From positions 372,001 to 436,000 of the forward strand of contig JBCAQO010000007.1 in assembly GCA_039111635.1 (NCBI GenBank): DNA of 64,000 nucleotides. The letters are read 5' to 3'. Source of the DNA: Heterobasidion occidentale. Its lineage: Eukaryota; Basidiomycota; Agaricomycetes; Russulales; Bondarzewiaceae. Each line of letters starts with the position of its first letter. Positions within the stretch are counted from its first letter, which is position 1. Position numbers and translations under genes: made by a program. The notes beneath the pieces are model-generated. The model saw only the letters and a list, made by a program, of their open reading frames with translations. It searched no databases and was not told where the DNA came from. Of this stretch, positions 1 to 11,042 are shown piece after piece.

Positions 1-1940
1 GCCCACATCAGCTGAGGATGATCTGCGTGACAAACGAGCCTTGGATCCCAGCCTGATGCTCAGTCTCAGAGTTGTACATGCGGTCCATTGATTAGTGCTA
101 CCATCTCTGACTTCAAGATACATAGATACAATGACAGAACGACTCACATGGACCAACAGGTGACTACGGCACAACCTCTGTCGATACACCTAGATAGCAG
201 TGAGCACAACATGTGCTGAAGAGCGCATATATGCGGACATCGAGGCAGCAGGGAGCATTGAAAGAGCCGTGTTTGCAGAGAATGCGAAGAGGAGGAAAAT
301 TGTTATGACTTGACCGATCGGGGCCCTTCACGGCCGGTCTAACCGATGGATCAAGCATCACATGCTAGGCGGCTCCACTACGGAGCGTACATCAAGGTAT
401 TCGGCATGTCCTTAGGAGCCGACAAGACCGATGGTTCTTCAAGACATCGGTAAAGGCTATATGAGAGGGACATGAGGCTTACGAAGTTCACACAGTGATA
501 AGGGAGGCATTCACATGCCATGGGCTTAGGGCTTATGGGTAAGCACCTCGTCGCACCATGATGGATCAGTGCGACTGGAGAAGTACAAGAGTAGGCACCG
601 GCTGAGAGAGACGGCGACCACAGCTCTCCTAGGATGGAAACCTGGAGAAGCACACGGACTCTTACCCTATACCCCATACAGTATATAAGGCCCATAGAAT
701 AGGCTGAGGATCTTCAGTCTATTCTCTTTCGTTCATTCGTATCTTCGAATACGAAGCTCTTCACTCCCCCCTGTATCTACACATACGGGACTCTTAGAAG
801 CCAATCATTATCCCCTCCTGTATCAACGTCTGGTACAGACGAGACTCCGTCCACCACTCAGTCCATTGTGCGACCTAGGGAAGAACCTGTTACTCTTGGG
901 TTACTGAACGAGCAGTTCGTAACAAAAATGATCTTGAGAGAGGTTCAATGGCTTGCTGGCAAAAGAGGTTAGTATATGCGGGGAAAGCAGCTGATGTTGT
1001 CTTGGCCTTTTTTGCCCTCGAACAGTTGTTACTGGAGCCTCTGTTGACTTTTCCGATGCTGCATCATTGGACTTCCAAAGCTGGTGTTAGTAGTCTCTCG
1101 TCATCGACAGGTTGAGAGCTCTCAAAGGAAAAGGGACGACGACAGGGGGACATGATGGAGGTCAGGAAGAAGATGTGTTTGATGACGCGTAGCGATCTGT
1201 TGTGACTTGACAGCGGGATAACGTGACCGTGCCAGTGCGACTTCGCAGGACTTCGCGTTTCTGGACCTGTCACTCTGTACAAACTCTGATTTACGAAGTG
1301 GAACTCCTGTGTGTATGCTCTGCTGCCACCCTTGCATAAATTGAAAGCATGCTCAGCTATCAAGCTATCAAGACTTACCAATAGGGTTCTTCAATTCATT
1401 GGTAACTCCTCGAAGTTGGAGTTCCATCCCTACAATACTAGTTGATCCGGGATGGCAAGAAGGCCCGATGGCGATAGAAGCGAATCAACAGAGGGAAGTA
1501 GAGGTGGGTAGCCCGAATGCTCAATGAGGAATAACAGGAACGACAAGGGGATCTTGAGGGAGGCTCGTAACACATCAGCAAACTAGTAGCCGAGCCCCAG
1601 CTGCCCCAGCTGCCCCAGCTACTCCTAGATGCTTATGTCATTCGAGACGTCTGTACAGAAATGTGGGTCTGTTTAGATGGTCATTTTATTATGTCGTCTT
1701 CCCCAAAGCGGCTAGCTAGTCCAGGTCTCCTTGCGGGTCTGTCTAGTTATGCCTTCTTGTGCTTGTTATTATTGTCACACTTAACATCAATCATATCTAC
1801 GTTAAATTTTCATTTGTGTACCAAGGGTCGAGAGATAGACCGAACAGTAATATAGATGGAGCTTTCATGATGAGGCATTCTCGGAGAAGTACAAACTATT
1901 TAGAGTAATTGTGCACAGCCTCCGTGCAACGGTAGTATGT
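1..1940. other. Gene-poor leading segment
   Basis: I see no supportable protein gene here. The only structured part is about 660-924, where a TATATAAGG box at 682-690 is followed by a pyrimidine-rich leader-like stretch and a GTAACA at 919-924. That arrangement resembles the U3/R/U5 end of an LTR, but no second copy, start boundary or primer-binding site could be found. A short CCCAGCTG triplication lies at about 1597-1622. Confidence 0.3.
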
Positions 1941-1943
1941 AAG

Positions 1944-2146
1944 AGTCCTCGAGAGGGACATTAGGGTAGATTCACTAGTGTGTCTTTAAGTAAAAGTCTC
2001 CGCGAGAGACAGAAGGGCAGGTTCACTGTGCGACTGTAGGCAGAAGTCTCCGAGAGAAACATAAGGGCAGGTTCACTGGTGCGACTGTAGGTAGAAGTCT
2101 CCGAGAGAGACATAAGGGCAGTTGAACTCGTTCAACGGTGCGATTG
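1944..2146. repeat. 51-bp minisatellite, four degenerate copies
   Basis: Four head-to-tail copies begin at 1944, 1995, 2045 and 2096, giving periods of 51, 50 and 51 bases. Each starts with AGTCTCCGAGAGA or a close variant, followed by ACATAAGGGCAGGTTCACT. Copies 2 to 4 are much closer to each other than to copy 1, and the last copy breaks up after the AGGGCAG motif. Confidence 0.85.
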
Positions 2147-2195
2147 TCGTCGAGCTAGTGAGGTGATGATACCAAGCCGAATCGACACAGACTTA

Positions 2196-2312
2196 CATTG
2201 TAGTTGAGCCTGGTCCACTTGCAGAAGTACTCGACTGAGCCATCGGCTGCCTTGCACTGCACAACAATGCGCTCGGCCATCTTGTGAGTCTCAAGCTCCT
2301 CCGAGCACTCCC
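2196..2312 (-). pseudogene. CHD1-like chromodomain exon fragment
   Basis: One open exon on the minus strand reads ELETHKMAERIV, then DGSVEYFCKWTRLNYN, and ends at a good GTAAGT donor. Spacing and key residues (ERIV, EYFCKW, LNY) match the second chromodomain of fungal CHD1 chromatin remodelling ATPases, nuclear proteins that read histone methylation. Neither the neighbouring chromodomain nor the SNF2 helicase exons can be found next to it: downstream is the minisatellite and upstream no recognisable coding. It is therefore best read as a stray exon copy, not a gene. The family call rests on about 38 residues recognised from memory. Confidence 0.5.
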
Positions 2313-3168
2313 ATACCAACAACAATATCTAGCCTGGCCTGTCGAGGTGAACCGAAGCGATGTGACGGTCTGGAAAAAGGTCGACCAGTAAGTGTAGGGA
2401 TCGAGAACTGTTCCTAAGGCGGTAGAGACGAAGAACAGATAGGTTGAAGACGAGGTCCCGGATGTGATGGAGTCACGCCTCACGGAAAGAATTTGGAGGG
2501 GGCATAGGGTGGGAGCGGCTGTGGTTCGAAAAGGGCGGTCTGGTGGGCGGCGAGGACTCTGAATGCATTGACGTGCAAAAGGCTTCCCGAGGAATGCTGG
2601 GGCAGTGTTCGCGTGCCTGTGACTAGAGGAACAATCGTTGAGCAGCCACGCTGTGATCTCAAATAGGGGATAGGACATACCTTGGAGCTCTCCGCAGCTT
2701 CTTCATCGCGAGACACCCGCCCTCTGATAACTAGAGCTCTGTCATCGACTGATCGACGACCTAGAGCCGTGGACGGCCACTGCATCAGTCCTTCGTCGAT
2801 AATGTGTGCAATCCCGACGGGCAAGGTGGTGAGTCTCATCGGCGAGCGCAGGGGTCGAACAGGGCCATCTTGGGCACTGACAGAAACAAAGGGAGTGTCG
2901 AGAATGGGAGGGGCTAGGGAAGGTAGATCTCGGGCTCAGCCGGGATGGAAAAGCTGGGTAAGACATGTGTCTTCAGCGGCAGGATGGCGGCGAACAGCAT
3001 TGATTATCTGTCAGGGAGAGTGAGGAGAGCAGCCCGCAGGCTCGCCCACGTCATCCTCCAGACCGACCCCGGAGGTGCCCCAGCCCCCGATCTCTCTCGG
3101 TGCGGATGCCATCTCCAACGGCTCCTTTCGACTGCAAAGTTCAAATGACAATCCGAATAGCACGGCGA
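2313..3168. other. No recognised gene
   Basis: Short open frames occur on both strands but none matches a family I know or shows a convincing exon structure. A Pro/Ser-rich frame on the plus strand at about 3040-3145 has coding-like composition and could be another fragment. Confidence 0.3.
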
Positions 3169-4605
3169 TTACACCTTCTCGATGCTGTGCGCGTCGTGGT
3201 CAACGCGTGAAGACACCTTGGCGATCGCCTCGGGATCCGAGGCATTCTTGGCAACGAGGCGGCGACAATACTTGACGGAGCGGATAGGCGTCGTATTCTG
3301 GTAAAGGATGTCGACCTGCTCGAGAGAGAGGCCCTTCGTCTGAAGAGAACCTCTGTCAGACAGGCAGAAGAGAGACGGGGTAACAGGAAATCACGTACCT
3401 CAGGAATGCAGAAGTAGGTGAAGAGGATGCAGCAGAAGCAAGTCAATCCCCAAATGAAGAACACCTTGACAACGAGGTTGGCGTTGCCTGCACCAGGGTT
3501 GACGAGGTAGGGCGCTGATGAAAAGCAAAAGACAATTAGCATCGCCAGAGATCAAGAGGTACACGTGACACGCACTGGCATAGCCAGAGCCAGTTGGACG
3601 CGGTAGACATGGACATGGCTTTAGCGCGGACGTTGAGCGGGAAGATCTTGCCGGTGACAACCCAAGCAATGGAACCCCAGGTGGAAACGAAGAAAGCGAT
3701 GTAGATGCAGACGAGAGCAATAAGTGCCTTCTGGCCAGCCTGGTTCTGAACGGAGATAGTGACACCGATGATAGCCACCAGGTACTCGCAGATGCACATG
3801 CCGACAGCGCCGACCAGGAGCAAATGGCGACGACCAAAACTCTCAACACCCTACATGCCGGGAAGGGTCATGAACACGTTGACGATGTTGGTCGCAACAG
3901 AGATGAGGAAGGGGTCGTGGATGCTGGAGTTGGTGAAGGTCGTGCCGTAGTAGAAGATGAAGTTGATACCGGTGAGTTGTTGCCAACTATAGCGAGGGTA
4001 AAGGTCAGAAAAAGTAATCACCGATGAACAGGAAGGAGGACACTTACCCTTGGATGAGGATCCCGGTCATGGTATGGAAGAGGTTTTTGTTGTGGCCAGG
4101 CCTGAAGCAGTCGAGGTAAGAGCTTTCGCCAAGGGCGGTCTCGGCTTCCAAGTTCACACGGATGTCGTTGAGTTCCGCCTGGAGCTCTGGGTCATCTTGC
4201 AAAAGAGAAGTGAGGCGAGAGAGGGCGAGGGCAGCATCTGCGTCACGACCACGCTTCACCAACCAACGGGGAGACTAAAACATGGTTGTCAGGCGATGAA
4301 CTCCGAACTCCATCTCAGATGCGTACCTCAGGAAGCCAGAACATGCCAAACGCGAGGACAGTAGCCCAAACGAACTGAACGGCGATGGGAATGCGGTAGG
4401 CCGATTGGTTGTCACGGTTCTGGGTCGCGTTGTCGACAACAGAGGCGAGCAGAAGACCGATGATGATAGCCCACTGATAGGCCGACACAACGGTTCCACG
4501 AATCCATTTGGGCGAGCACTCGGACTGGTACATGGGGATGAGGGTGGAGACAAGACCGAGACCGAGACCCGCGAAGACATGACCGACAACGATCGGCAAA
4601 GACGG
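3169..4605 (-). pseudogene. MFS sugar (hexose) transporter, 5'-truncated and broken
   Basis: This is the C-terminal two thirds of a 12-helix major facilitator sugar:proton symporter, a plasma-membrane protein. Visible family signatures include the loop MYQSECSPKWIRG (about 4490-4530), SAYRIPIAVQFVWA, the central loop with ELNDIRVNLEAE, a late helix GSIAWVVTGKIFPLNVRAKA, and a C-terminal tail ETKGLSLEQVD ending at a TAA (3169-3171). The first two to three helices are absent, because homology stops at about 4600 where unrelated trpE sequence begins. A conserved Trp in LPGMWGVE is a stop codon (TAG, 3852-3854). At about 3570-3590 a segment expected to encode NFAIG is missing and the frame shifts. 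Introns at about 3365-3410, 3505-3565 and 4000-4045 still have usable borders. Three independent lesions make a functional product very unlikely. Confidence 0.8.
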
Positions 4606-5095
4606 CCATGAGCGCTTCGTGTCCACCCTCAAGGAGCACATTGTCGCCGGCGACATCATCCAGACCATGCTCCACTAGCGCCTCCAGTGCCCCACCCAGC
4701 TCCACCTGTTCAACGCCAACCGCACCCTTCGCCAGATCAACCCAAGCCCATACAGGTTCTACCTCGACTGCGGCAGCCTGGAGCCCGTCAGTGTGAGCCC
4801 CGAGACCCTCTGCAAGGTCGAGGACAACAAGGCGTACAAGAACACCATCTTGGGCACGACAAAGTGGGAGAAGACCGCGGAAGGTGCGCCGTATGCGCCG
4901 CCGTCGCGTTCCTCGCTCGACGTGTGCGTCCTGACCTTTCGTCTTCTGCAGAGGATGAGTGGCTCGGAAAAGGATCGCGCGGAGCACATCATGCTCGTCG
5001 ACCTCATGCGCAACGACGTGAACCACGTCTGCCAGCCCAAGACAGTTAAGGTCGACCACCTGATGCGGCTCAATAACTTCAGCCATGTAATCCGA
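4590..5095 (+). pseudogene. trpE: Anthranilate synthase component I (TrpE) fragment
   Basis: The plus strand encodes an internal piece of the chorismate-binding domain of anthranilate synthase, the first committed enzyme of tryptophan synthesis. Segments seen in order are LKEHIVAGDIIQ, FNANRTLRQINPSPYRFYLD, VSPETLCKVE, then after an intron-like gap (about 4885-4952) SEKDRAEHIMLVDLMRND, VCQPKTVKVD and NNFSHVI. The ASPETL, RAEHIMLVDL and KFSHV regions are diagnostic for the family. An in-frame TAG at 4676-4678 replaces the Gln of the usual SQRL motif, bases are missing between the EDEWLG and SEKDRAE segments so the frame changes, and homology ends abruptly after FSHVI at about 5092. Both ends of the enzyme are missing. 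It abuts the truncated transporter head-to-head. Confidence 0.8.
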
Positions 5096-5429
5096 GCTGC
5101 TGTGGAAATGAACAGGGAAAGTGTCATAGGTTCAGGGAGTGTGGGTGTGCAGACCAAGCGAGCATGTGTTGGGGCAGGCGTCGATGATGTCGTAGCAGGC
5201 GTCACAGATGCGTGCATCGCATACGGAGGACTCTGGGGATTGCGTAGAATGTGTCATCTTTGTCCGATAAGTCTTCCTAGCTTTGTGAGTTGTTGTTGAG
5301 TGCGAGAGGGACTCTACTTACTACCGAGGATGAGAACGGAAAGAAAGATTGATGCGCTTACCAATATCAACTTGCCACGTCACCCACCTCAAGTTCAACG
5401 TTCAACATTCACACAGCCAACCCTCGTCA

Positions 5430-5657
5430 ATGCCTGCCTTTTGTCCAAAATGCGGCAAAATATTCGTCTCTCAGACACGCGTTATTCAGCACCTCAACAG
5501 TCGACAATCCCCTTGCAGTGACTGGCTATCAGAACTTGCCAGCTTGGTTGCTGCCGCGGATGTTGCTGATCGGGCTACTGGGCAGACTCAAGATGGACCG
5601 ATACTTGCAGGGATTGGAGGCGATATGGATCTTGATTGGGCTGCAGACTGGGACAAG
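5430..5657 (+). CDS. Small C2HC zinc-finger protein, cut by assembly gap
   Basis: An ATG at 5430 opens a frame that runs into the N gap. Residues 5-29 form a C-x2-C-x12-H-x7-C finger (Cys5, Cys8, His21, Cys29) and an acidic stretch follows (GGDMDLDWAADWD). A single finger at the extreme N terminus followed by an acidic linker is a layout I associate with N termini of basidiomycete DNA transposon proteins such as Plavaka-like elements. The rest of the protein is not visible, so the link to a mobile element is inference. What lies right of the gap does not look like a transposase. Confidence 0.4.
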
Positions 5658-5757
5658 NNNNNNNNNNNNNNNNNNNNNNNNNNNNNNNNNNNNNNNNNNN
5701 NNNNNNNNNNNNNNNNNNNNNNNNNNNNNNNNNNNNNNNNNNNNNNNNNNNNNNNNN
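5658..5757. other. Assembly gap (100 N)
   Basis: Exactly 100 unspecified bases, the conventional placeholder for a scaffold gap of unknown length. Gene continuity across it cannot be assumed. Confidence 0.99.
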
Positions 5758-6560
5758 GGTACCCACCGGCGCCCACCTCACACCCTCCGCCTCCGCCGCC
5801 GCAATAGGCGGCCGCTCCCCGCTCTACCGCGCCCCCTCCACTTCCTACCTACTTCCCGGCCTGCATGGGCATGGGAGCGTGCACTTAACCTACCGCCGTC
5901 CCATCCGCACCCGTCGCTGCCATCGGTGCAGCACAGCGCAGTCTGTGGCCTCGCGCTCCAGAGCTACCAGACGCACGTCTTTGCGCGTCAAGTGGAACCC
6001 CCAGACTCCACCCGCCCAGCTCACCCTCATCCTCTTCATCGTCCTCCATGAAAACGAGGACTTCGAGCACAAGCTCCACACCACAAAGCGCCGCACAGAC
6101 CGTCTCGACTACCTCCTCAATGTCATCTCCGCCAACGAGCAAGAGTCCTCCTGCCGTCCTCCCCAGTCTTCTCTCCCCCAAAACCTGCACTCAAGGACAT
6201 CCTTGACCTCGAGGCAAGGCTCGACGCAGAGCGCGCAGCCTACCTCGATGCCGCCGCGCGCATCTGCAGCCTCACAGACGCTTGGGCCGACCTTGGTTGC
6301 TTCTTGCAGCACGCAGAGCTCCGCGCCCCCCGATGCCTGCGCCGGCTTTGCCCATGTTGTCATAGCGCCGCCAAGCTCGCTCTCGACGGCACAGCGTCTA
6401 GCCCTGCCGCCTCTCCCTCTGCCCCCAACCACAGCGTCCTCCAACACCGGCACCATCACCAGCAGACCTACCCCTCGTCCAAATTGCCACGGCCGTAGGA
6501 CGACTCGTCGTTCCCCTCCAACGCCAGCAGCATCACCATCATACCCTCGTCCTCGGCCGC
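5758..6560 (+). pseudogene. Pro/Ser-rich coding remnant with frame breaks
   Basis: The stretch is GC-rich and protein-like, but the plausible reading moves between all three plus frames. Recognisable pieces are SPLYRAPSTSYLLPG (from about 5815), SHPHPSLPSVQ (about 5900), ENEDFEHKLHTTKRRTDRLD (about 6050) and a helical, coiled-coil-like segment DILDLEARLDAERAAYLDAA (about 6200-6260) followed by SLTDAWADLGCFLQHAELRA. No intron set that I can see joins them. I do not recognise the family. It may be a decayed conserved basidiomycete protein, or a real gene carrying sequencing indels next to the gap. Confidence 0.35.
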
Positions 6561-8024
6561 CTGTTACTCGTAGCAGCAGTATAGCACCGCATTCGCAGCA
6601 TGCGGCCCCACTTCACGCAGCACGTTTTATCAACCCTTTCCGTCGCTTATGTCGCTTCCCTTACTCCCTTTACCGAACCTGCGTCAGCCCGCGCGACGAT
6701 GCCGCAGACGACCTTGGGCCATTCACCAAGCGGCATCGCAGCGCCCGCTATAACGACGCCCGTCCCTCCTTCCTGCATGTCTTTACTTCCTAGTGCTCAC
6801 CTCTCTCCCTCTGCCGAACCCCTACCTCCATCTCCTACTCATAAATCCACCACGCACACACTCACCCGAGCCCTTCCCCGCTCCATGCCCAGCGCCACTA
6901 CATCCCCGCCTCTTCCCAATGGGTTCGTGCACCTCAATTTCAGTCAGTGTGCCCCACTGATTGTTTTGTCTCCACTTTAGAGTGCTTGTTCATATGGCAG
7001 ACCATCTTGCAATAATCAGAGGTGTCTACCACATCCGAATTGCGTGCGTCCTAAGAATCGATAAAGGGTACGTCTCTCTTTCTGTGACAGGTGCAATTAA
7101 GTATTGGAACCTATTGGAGCATGCTGACGGACATCATTCGAGGCAAAGTCTGCCCACCCGCCATCCACACTTCTTGCCCACTTCGCATCCACCCACCATC
7201 TCTACTTCTATGCACCACTCACAGAATCTCCTACCATGGCCGCCTCTCGCACGCCGCTAGTTAATCTCCTTCTCTTTCACCGATCGCAATCAAATCATGT
7301 TGTACTCCTATATTTTTGATTGCAAGTGGGGCCGTACACATATTGCAGCGAGAATGGTGCATCGGACGGCAACAGGGCTCTGATTGAGTATGACTAGCAC
7401 AAATATATGTCAAGTTACTGCAATCTATCTCAATCGATACAGAGGTTCTTGAGATTAGCTCCTTCTCACTCTAAGGCAGAATGCACAGTAAATTTGGTAG
7501 AAAAGGCTCTAGTGGATATTTGAAAAGGTACAGTCAGCCTTGGTTATTGTAAAGTACCCTATTCGATCTGAATCGATCTGAACGCTATCTGACCCGAGGC
7601 AAACACGAATAGACAAACTTAACGACAAGAAAGATTAGTTCGCTTCTCGGTACAAACTCCCCGCAAACTAAACCGAGGACATCCCGCCCCGCATTTGAGA
7701 CCATTCGCTAGCATTAGTCCTCGGTTTCATTCCCCGACAGTCATTCGCCAGGACTCGTTCTCGTCGCAGCTCAAACGAGGGCGTTCTCACTGGGGTTGAT
7801 GCCCTAGGGCGGCGAACAGAACGCTCAAATCCGTCCATTTCATTTGAATCTACCATGATACCATGAACTAATTTTCTCTATTTAGCACTCCCGAAACAGC
7901 AAGGCGTTGTGCTTTTCTGATGTTATCCGCCTTTGAGCATCCGTGGGATTTTTGTCACCAGCCTCAGGAGCGCAGTATAAGAGCAATCAAACATTACTTG
8001 CAGATCTTCCAGCGCCCGTCTAGT
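6561..8024. other. Intergenic, no recognised gene
   Basis: Composition changes from Ser/Pro-coding-like to AT-richer non-coding after about 6960. I see no family match, repeat or RNA gene. The stretch immediately before 8025 presumably holds the promoter of the methyltransferase-like gene, without an obvious TATA box. Confidence 0.4.
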
Positions 8025-8796
8025 ATGTCTCATCCCACCCTTGAGCTTGTTCTACTCATTTGCGCACCATGTGTATACTACATCTCCATAACGCCCCCAA
8101 ATCCACTACCAACTCGCAGGGACAAACTTTACAAGGGACAGTTATTTGAGCAGATCGTCCGGCGGCTTTCCTTTATTTCCAGGGTACATTCGCAGTACAT
8201 TCTCAGATGTCAAGAAGACGTGTGCTGACGAGTTCCAGATCGCCGTGTTGACGGCATTCGTTTGCGAAGCTCTTGTCGTCATATCCCTGAGTTTTCCAAG
8301 CTACATACCTGAGAGTGTCCAGCCTGCACTATGTCCCCGAGGCATATCTGACCCGGCACTGTTGCTGTCCATCACCCCATCATTTTCCCTCGGATTCGCA
8401 CTCTCGATGCTTTCCACGTTCGTTCGAGTACTCTGTTTCAAAGAGCTTGGAACGCTTTTCACTTTCGAGGTCACAATGCGACCCGGGCACAAGTTAGTGG
8501 CGACAGGCCCGTACGCATATGTCCGTCATCCTAGTTATACAGGAACGTTCCTGAACATCAGCGGCGTCGTCATTATGCACTTCGCTCCGGGCGGCTGGAA
8601 TCGTGCATGCGGCATCATGCGGACTGCGGGGGGAGGAGGGATGGTTGGGACGTATCTGTTTCTGTCGGTGTTCTCGATCGTATCATTATGGAAGAGAGCT
8701 AGTGTGGAAGACGCTCAGATGCGGGAAACCTTTGGGGAGAAGTGGGTCGAGTACCGCCGTGCCGTCCCATACAGGTGCTTCTGGGGTCTCTTCTGA
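8025..8796 (+). CDS. ICMT-like isoprenylcysteine carboxyl methyltransferase
   Basis: Two exons (8025-8183 and 8239-8796) with a clean GT-AG intron give a protein of 238 residues. It is a multi-pass membrane protein of the isoprenylcysteine carboxyl methyltransferase family, which transfers a methyl group from S-adenosylmethionine to a carboxylate, classically on farnesylated proteins at the ER. The family signature GPYAYVRHPSYTG is present at about residues 146-158, preceded by ELGTLFTFEV, with a C-terminal GEKWVEYRRAVPYR. A second, diverged copy lies at 44378-45145, has the same length of 238 residues, and has its intron at the same place. As it sits among terpene-tailoring type genes, it might methylate a small molecule instead of a protein; that is inference. 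The start is the first ATG giving the MSHPTLEL... hydrophobic N terminus also seen in the paralogue. Confidence 0.8.
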
Positions 8797-9051
8797 CATA
8801 TTTTTGTCTGGTTACATGTAGTGGCGCCATAATATCGGATATTCCGGATGTGATTTTCTTCGCAGCTGCACTGTTAAACAGCTGTATCATACCCACAGCG
8901 ACCACTCCAGGTCATCCGCCGTATGGTTCTTCCACTGTTGACCGGGCATTTCAGGAATCCCTATCTCTTGCTGCATAAAAGTGCACAACCATTTCGTTGT
9001 GTATACTGTTACATGAGAAAGCGTCACGAATGTTACCTCGTCAAGACTACA

Positions 9052-10243
9052 TCATAGGGAACTCTTCTCATACTCGATTCCACTCACGTCTGCCCAATCG
9101 TTCATAGCCTTGATAACAGCCTGACACCTTTTCTTTATGACTGTCACCGCATCCTCTCCAAGCGCAAGAAGGGTTGGCCAAGGCTTGCCCCTTGCAGACC
9201 CTTCATCTCTCACCACATCAACGATCACCTCTGCGGCCTTCCCTGGATCACCAGGCTGTGTACCGTCTAGTTCGTGAATCAGTTTCACGCCTTCTGCGTG
9301 GAATGGTGCATAGGAAGGTATCGCAGGAGCGCCATACTGGACGGCGGTGGCGATGACTCTTTTGAGGCTACTGGTGCGGAGACTGCCTGGTTCAACGAGG
9401 AGCACCTTGATCTTGAATGGCGCTAGCTCCGCGGACCATGTTTCGGCTACAGCTAAATAAAAATAGAAAATCTCGCGTCATCATACGCAAGGTGGTGACA
9501 AAATAGGGACCAACAATGTATCGCAGCCTTGGAACTGCTGTACGGCCCTAAAGCGAGGAAGTGCGCCAGACTGAGTCAACCATTAGTGGCTTTCCTGTGC
9601 GAGGTATGACCTACCCATCATCTATCCATTTGCTGTGCATTAGCAAGTTACCATATAGTGTAAGGAAGGCACGGCTTACAGGCACTCCTGCTTGCCAAGC
9701 TGACTGACTTCCAATGACCACGATGGTTCCGCCCTGTTTCTCGCGCATGAATGGAAGGAAGGCATTTGTCACATTAATGACGCCGAACACGTTTGTGCGA
9801 TACTCTGCCAGAAACCCTTCGCCTCTACACACCAACGCAGTGCGGATCAGGTGGTTGATCATAAGGGGTGATGATTGATCGGTACCACGAAGACGCACCC
9901 GAGCTCTTCGACACTGCCAAGGAGGGCGATGGCAGCATTGTTGACTACGATATCAACAACGCCGAAGATTGACAAAGCCTGCCTAGCCTTCTCCTTCAGA
10001 ACATCAGGTAGTGCAGTGACGTCCAGCTGAAGGGCTTTGCACGCCTCTGAGCAAATATCTTGTACTTCGGATACATCTTGAACAGCAGCAATGACTCGGT
10101 CTCCTCGACGGAGGGCAGCGAGAACGATCTGCTTTCCTAATCCACTGGAAGCACCTGGAAGGAGGGAGTCAATCGCGACCATGAAGCTCCTGCACATTCT
10201 CCTCACCGGTCACGAACCAAACTTTATCAAATGATGTCGACAT
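9052..10243 (-). CDS. Short-chain dehydrogenase/reductase (SDR)
   Basis: A classical NAD(P)-dependent SDR of about 300 residues. Exon 1 (10243-10207, MSTSFDKVWFVTG) joins exon 2 (10154-9899) to complete the cofactor motif TGASSGLG. Exon 2 also carries LDVT and the NNAA motif (VVNNAAI). Exon 3 (9824-9680) has NVFGVINVTNAFLP and the strand with the catalytic Ser (VIGSQSAW). The active-site YSSSK lies at about 9530, and the last exon encodes LLVEPGSLRTSS and runs to a stop at 9052. The joins between about 9680 and 9500 could not be resolved with certainty. The substrate is unknown. It is transcribed convergently with the ICMT-like gene, about 255 bases apart. Confidence 0.8.
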
Positions 10244-10389
10244 CTCAGAGGTCTAGTTGAACGTCGAAGCTTGCAGGACTGCTTTCTGAGTGATCTTGCA
10301 CAGTATCTCAATGGTTCTTGTATTTATGTTCATAGATTGTTGAGACTTACCCCCACGACGCATGATTCGATAATCTATTTTTGAGATGG

Positions 10390-11042
10390 ACTAGACATCG
10401 GTGATACATATGAGACGTTGAACTTCTGAGACCATTAGGTTCGGCACCTTTTTAGCATCGCAGATTAGCATGCTGCGGATAGGCGATAACACGTTTCCCC
10501 ATGAATACTTCACAGAGCCGACCGCCTTCCTTGGACTTCGCTCTTCAGTCGTTGCGTGAATGCACGTATGTTGGACCAACACTCTTGGACTTTGGACAAC
10601 TCTGTAAGAAAACAGATATAACACCAGATGAAGATCTCACCAAATGCAGTGTAAAAGAGCATTGAAGTTTGAATTTGGTGGCATCGAAGCGCCTCATGGG
10701 CACTGTCTATAAGTCTTGAACTATATTTCAGGTTAGTGAAACCTTCGACAAAATCAAGCACTGACAGCACGGCAATGACATTTTGCATTGACTTTGGGTA
10801 TACTTGTGAAACCGGAGAGACTGTACCAATGCTCTGATGACAGAATGATCTTTGTGTTGCGAGTGGAAGTCAAGGAATATACAAATGATCATGGCTCCTG
10901 GATGAGAGCACGATAAATGAATATTAGAACGAAAACGGACGCACATTGTGGAGACGACGACTTCAAATATGCAATTCCAAAGGTTGTCGATGAACATATC
11001 AGTAGAAATCAGAAGCATAGCGGTTTCTCCATGACAGTCCAT
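10390..11042 (-). other. Uncharacterised coding-like stretch
   Basis: Overlapping open frames of about 100 and 92 codons on the minus strand contain hydrophobic helices (FGEIFIWCYICFLTEL; FEVVVSTM) and start with ATG at 11042. I cannot join them with convincing introns and do not recognise a family. It could be a small membrane protein, a decayed relative of the neighbouring DUF6533 gene, or chance. Confidence 0.2.

Noticed and set aside
1590..1625. Short CAGCTGCCC repeats as a possible CRISPR-like or regulatory array
   Set aside because: Only three contiguous copies of 9 bases without spacers; a eukaryotic simple repeat.
5636..6793. Single open frame spanning the N gap as one 385-residue protein
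   Set aside because: The gap length is unknown, so frame continuity is artificial, and the protein-like segments to its right lie in different frames.
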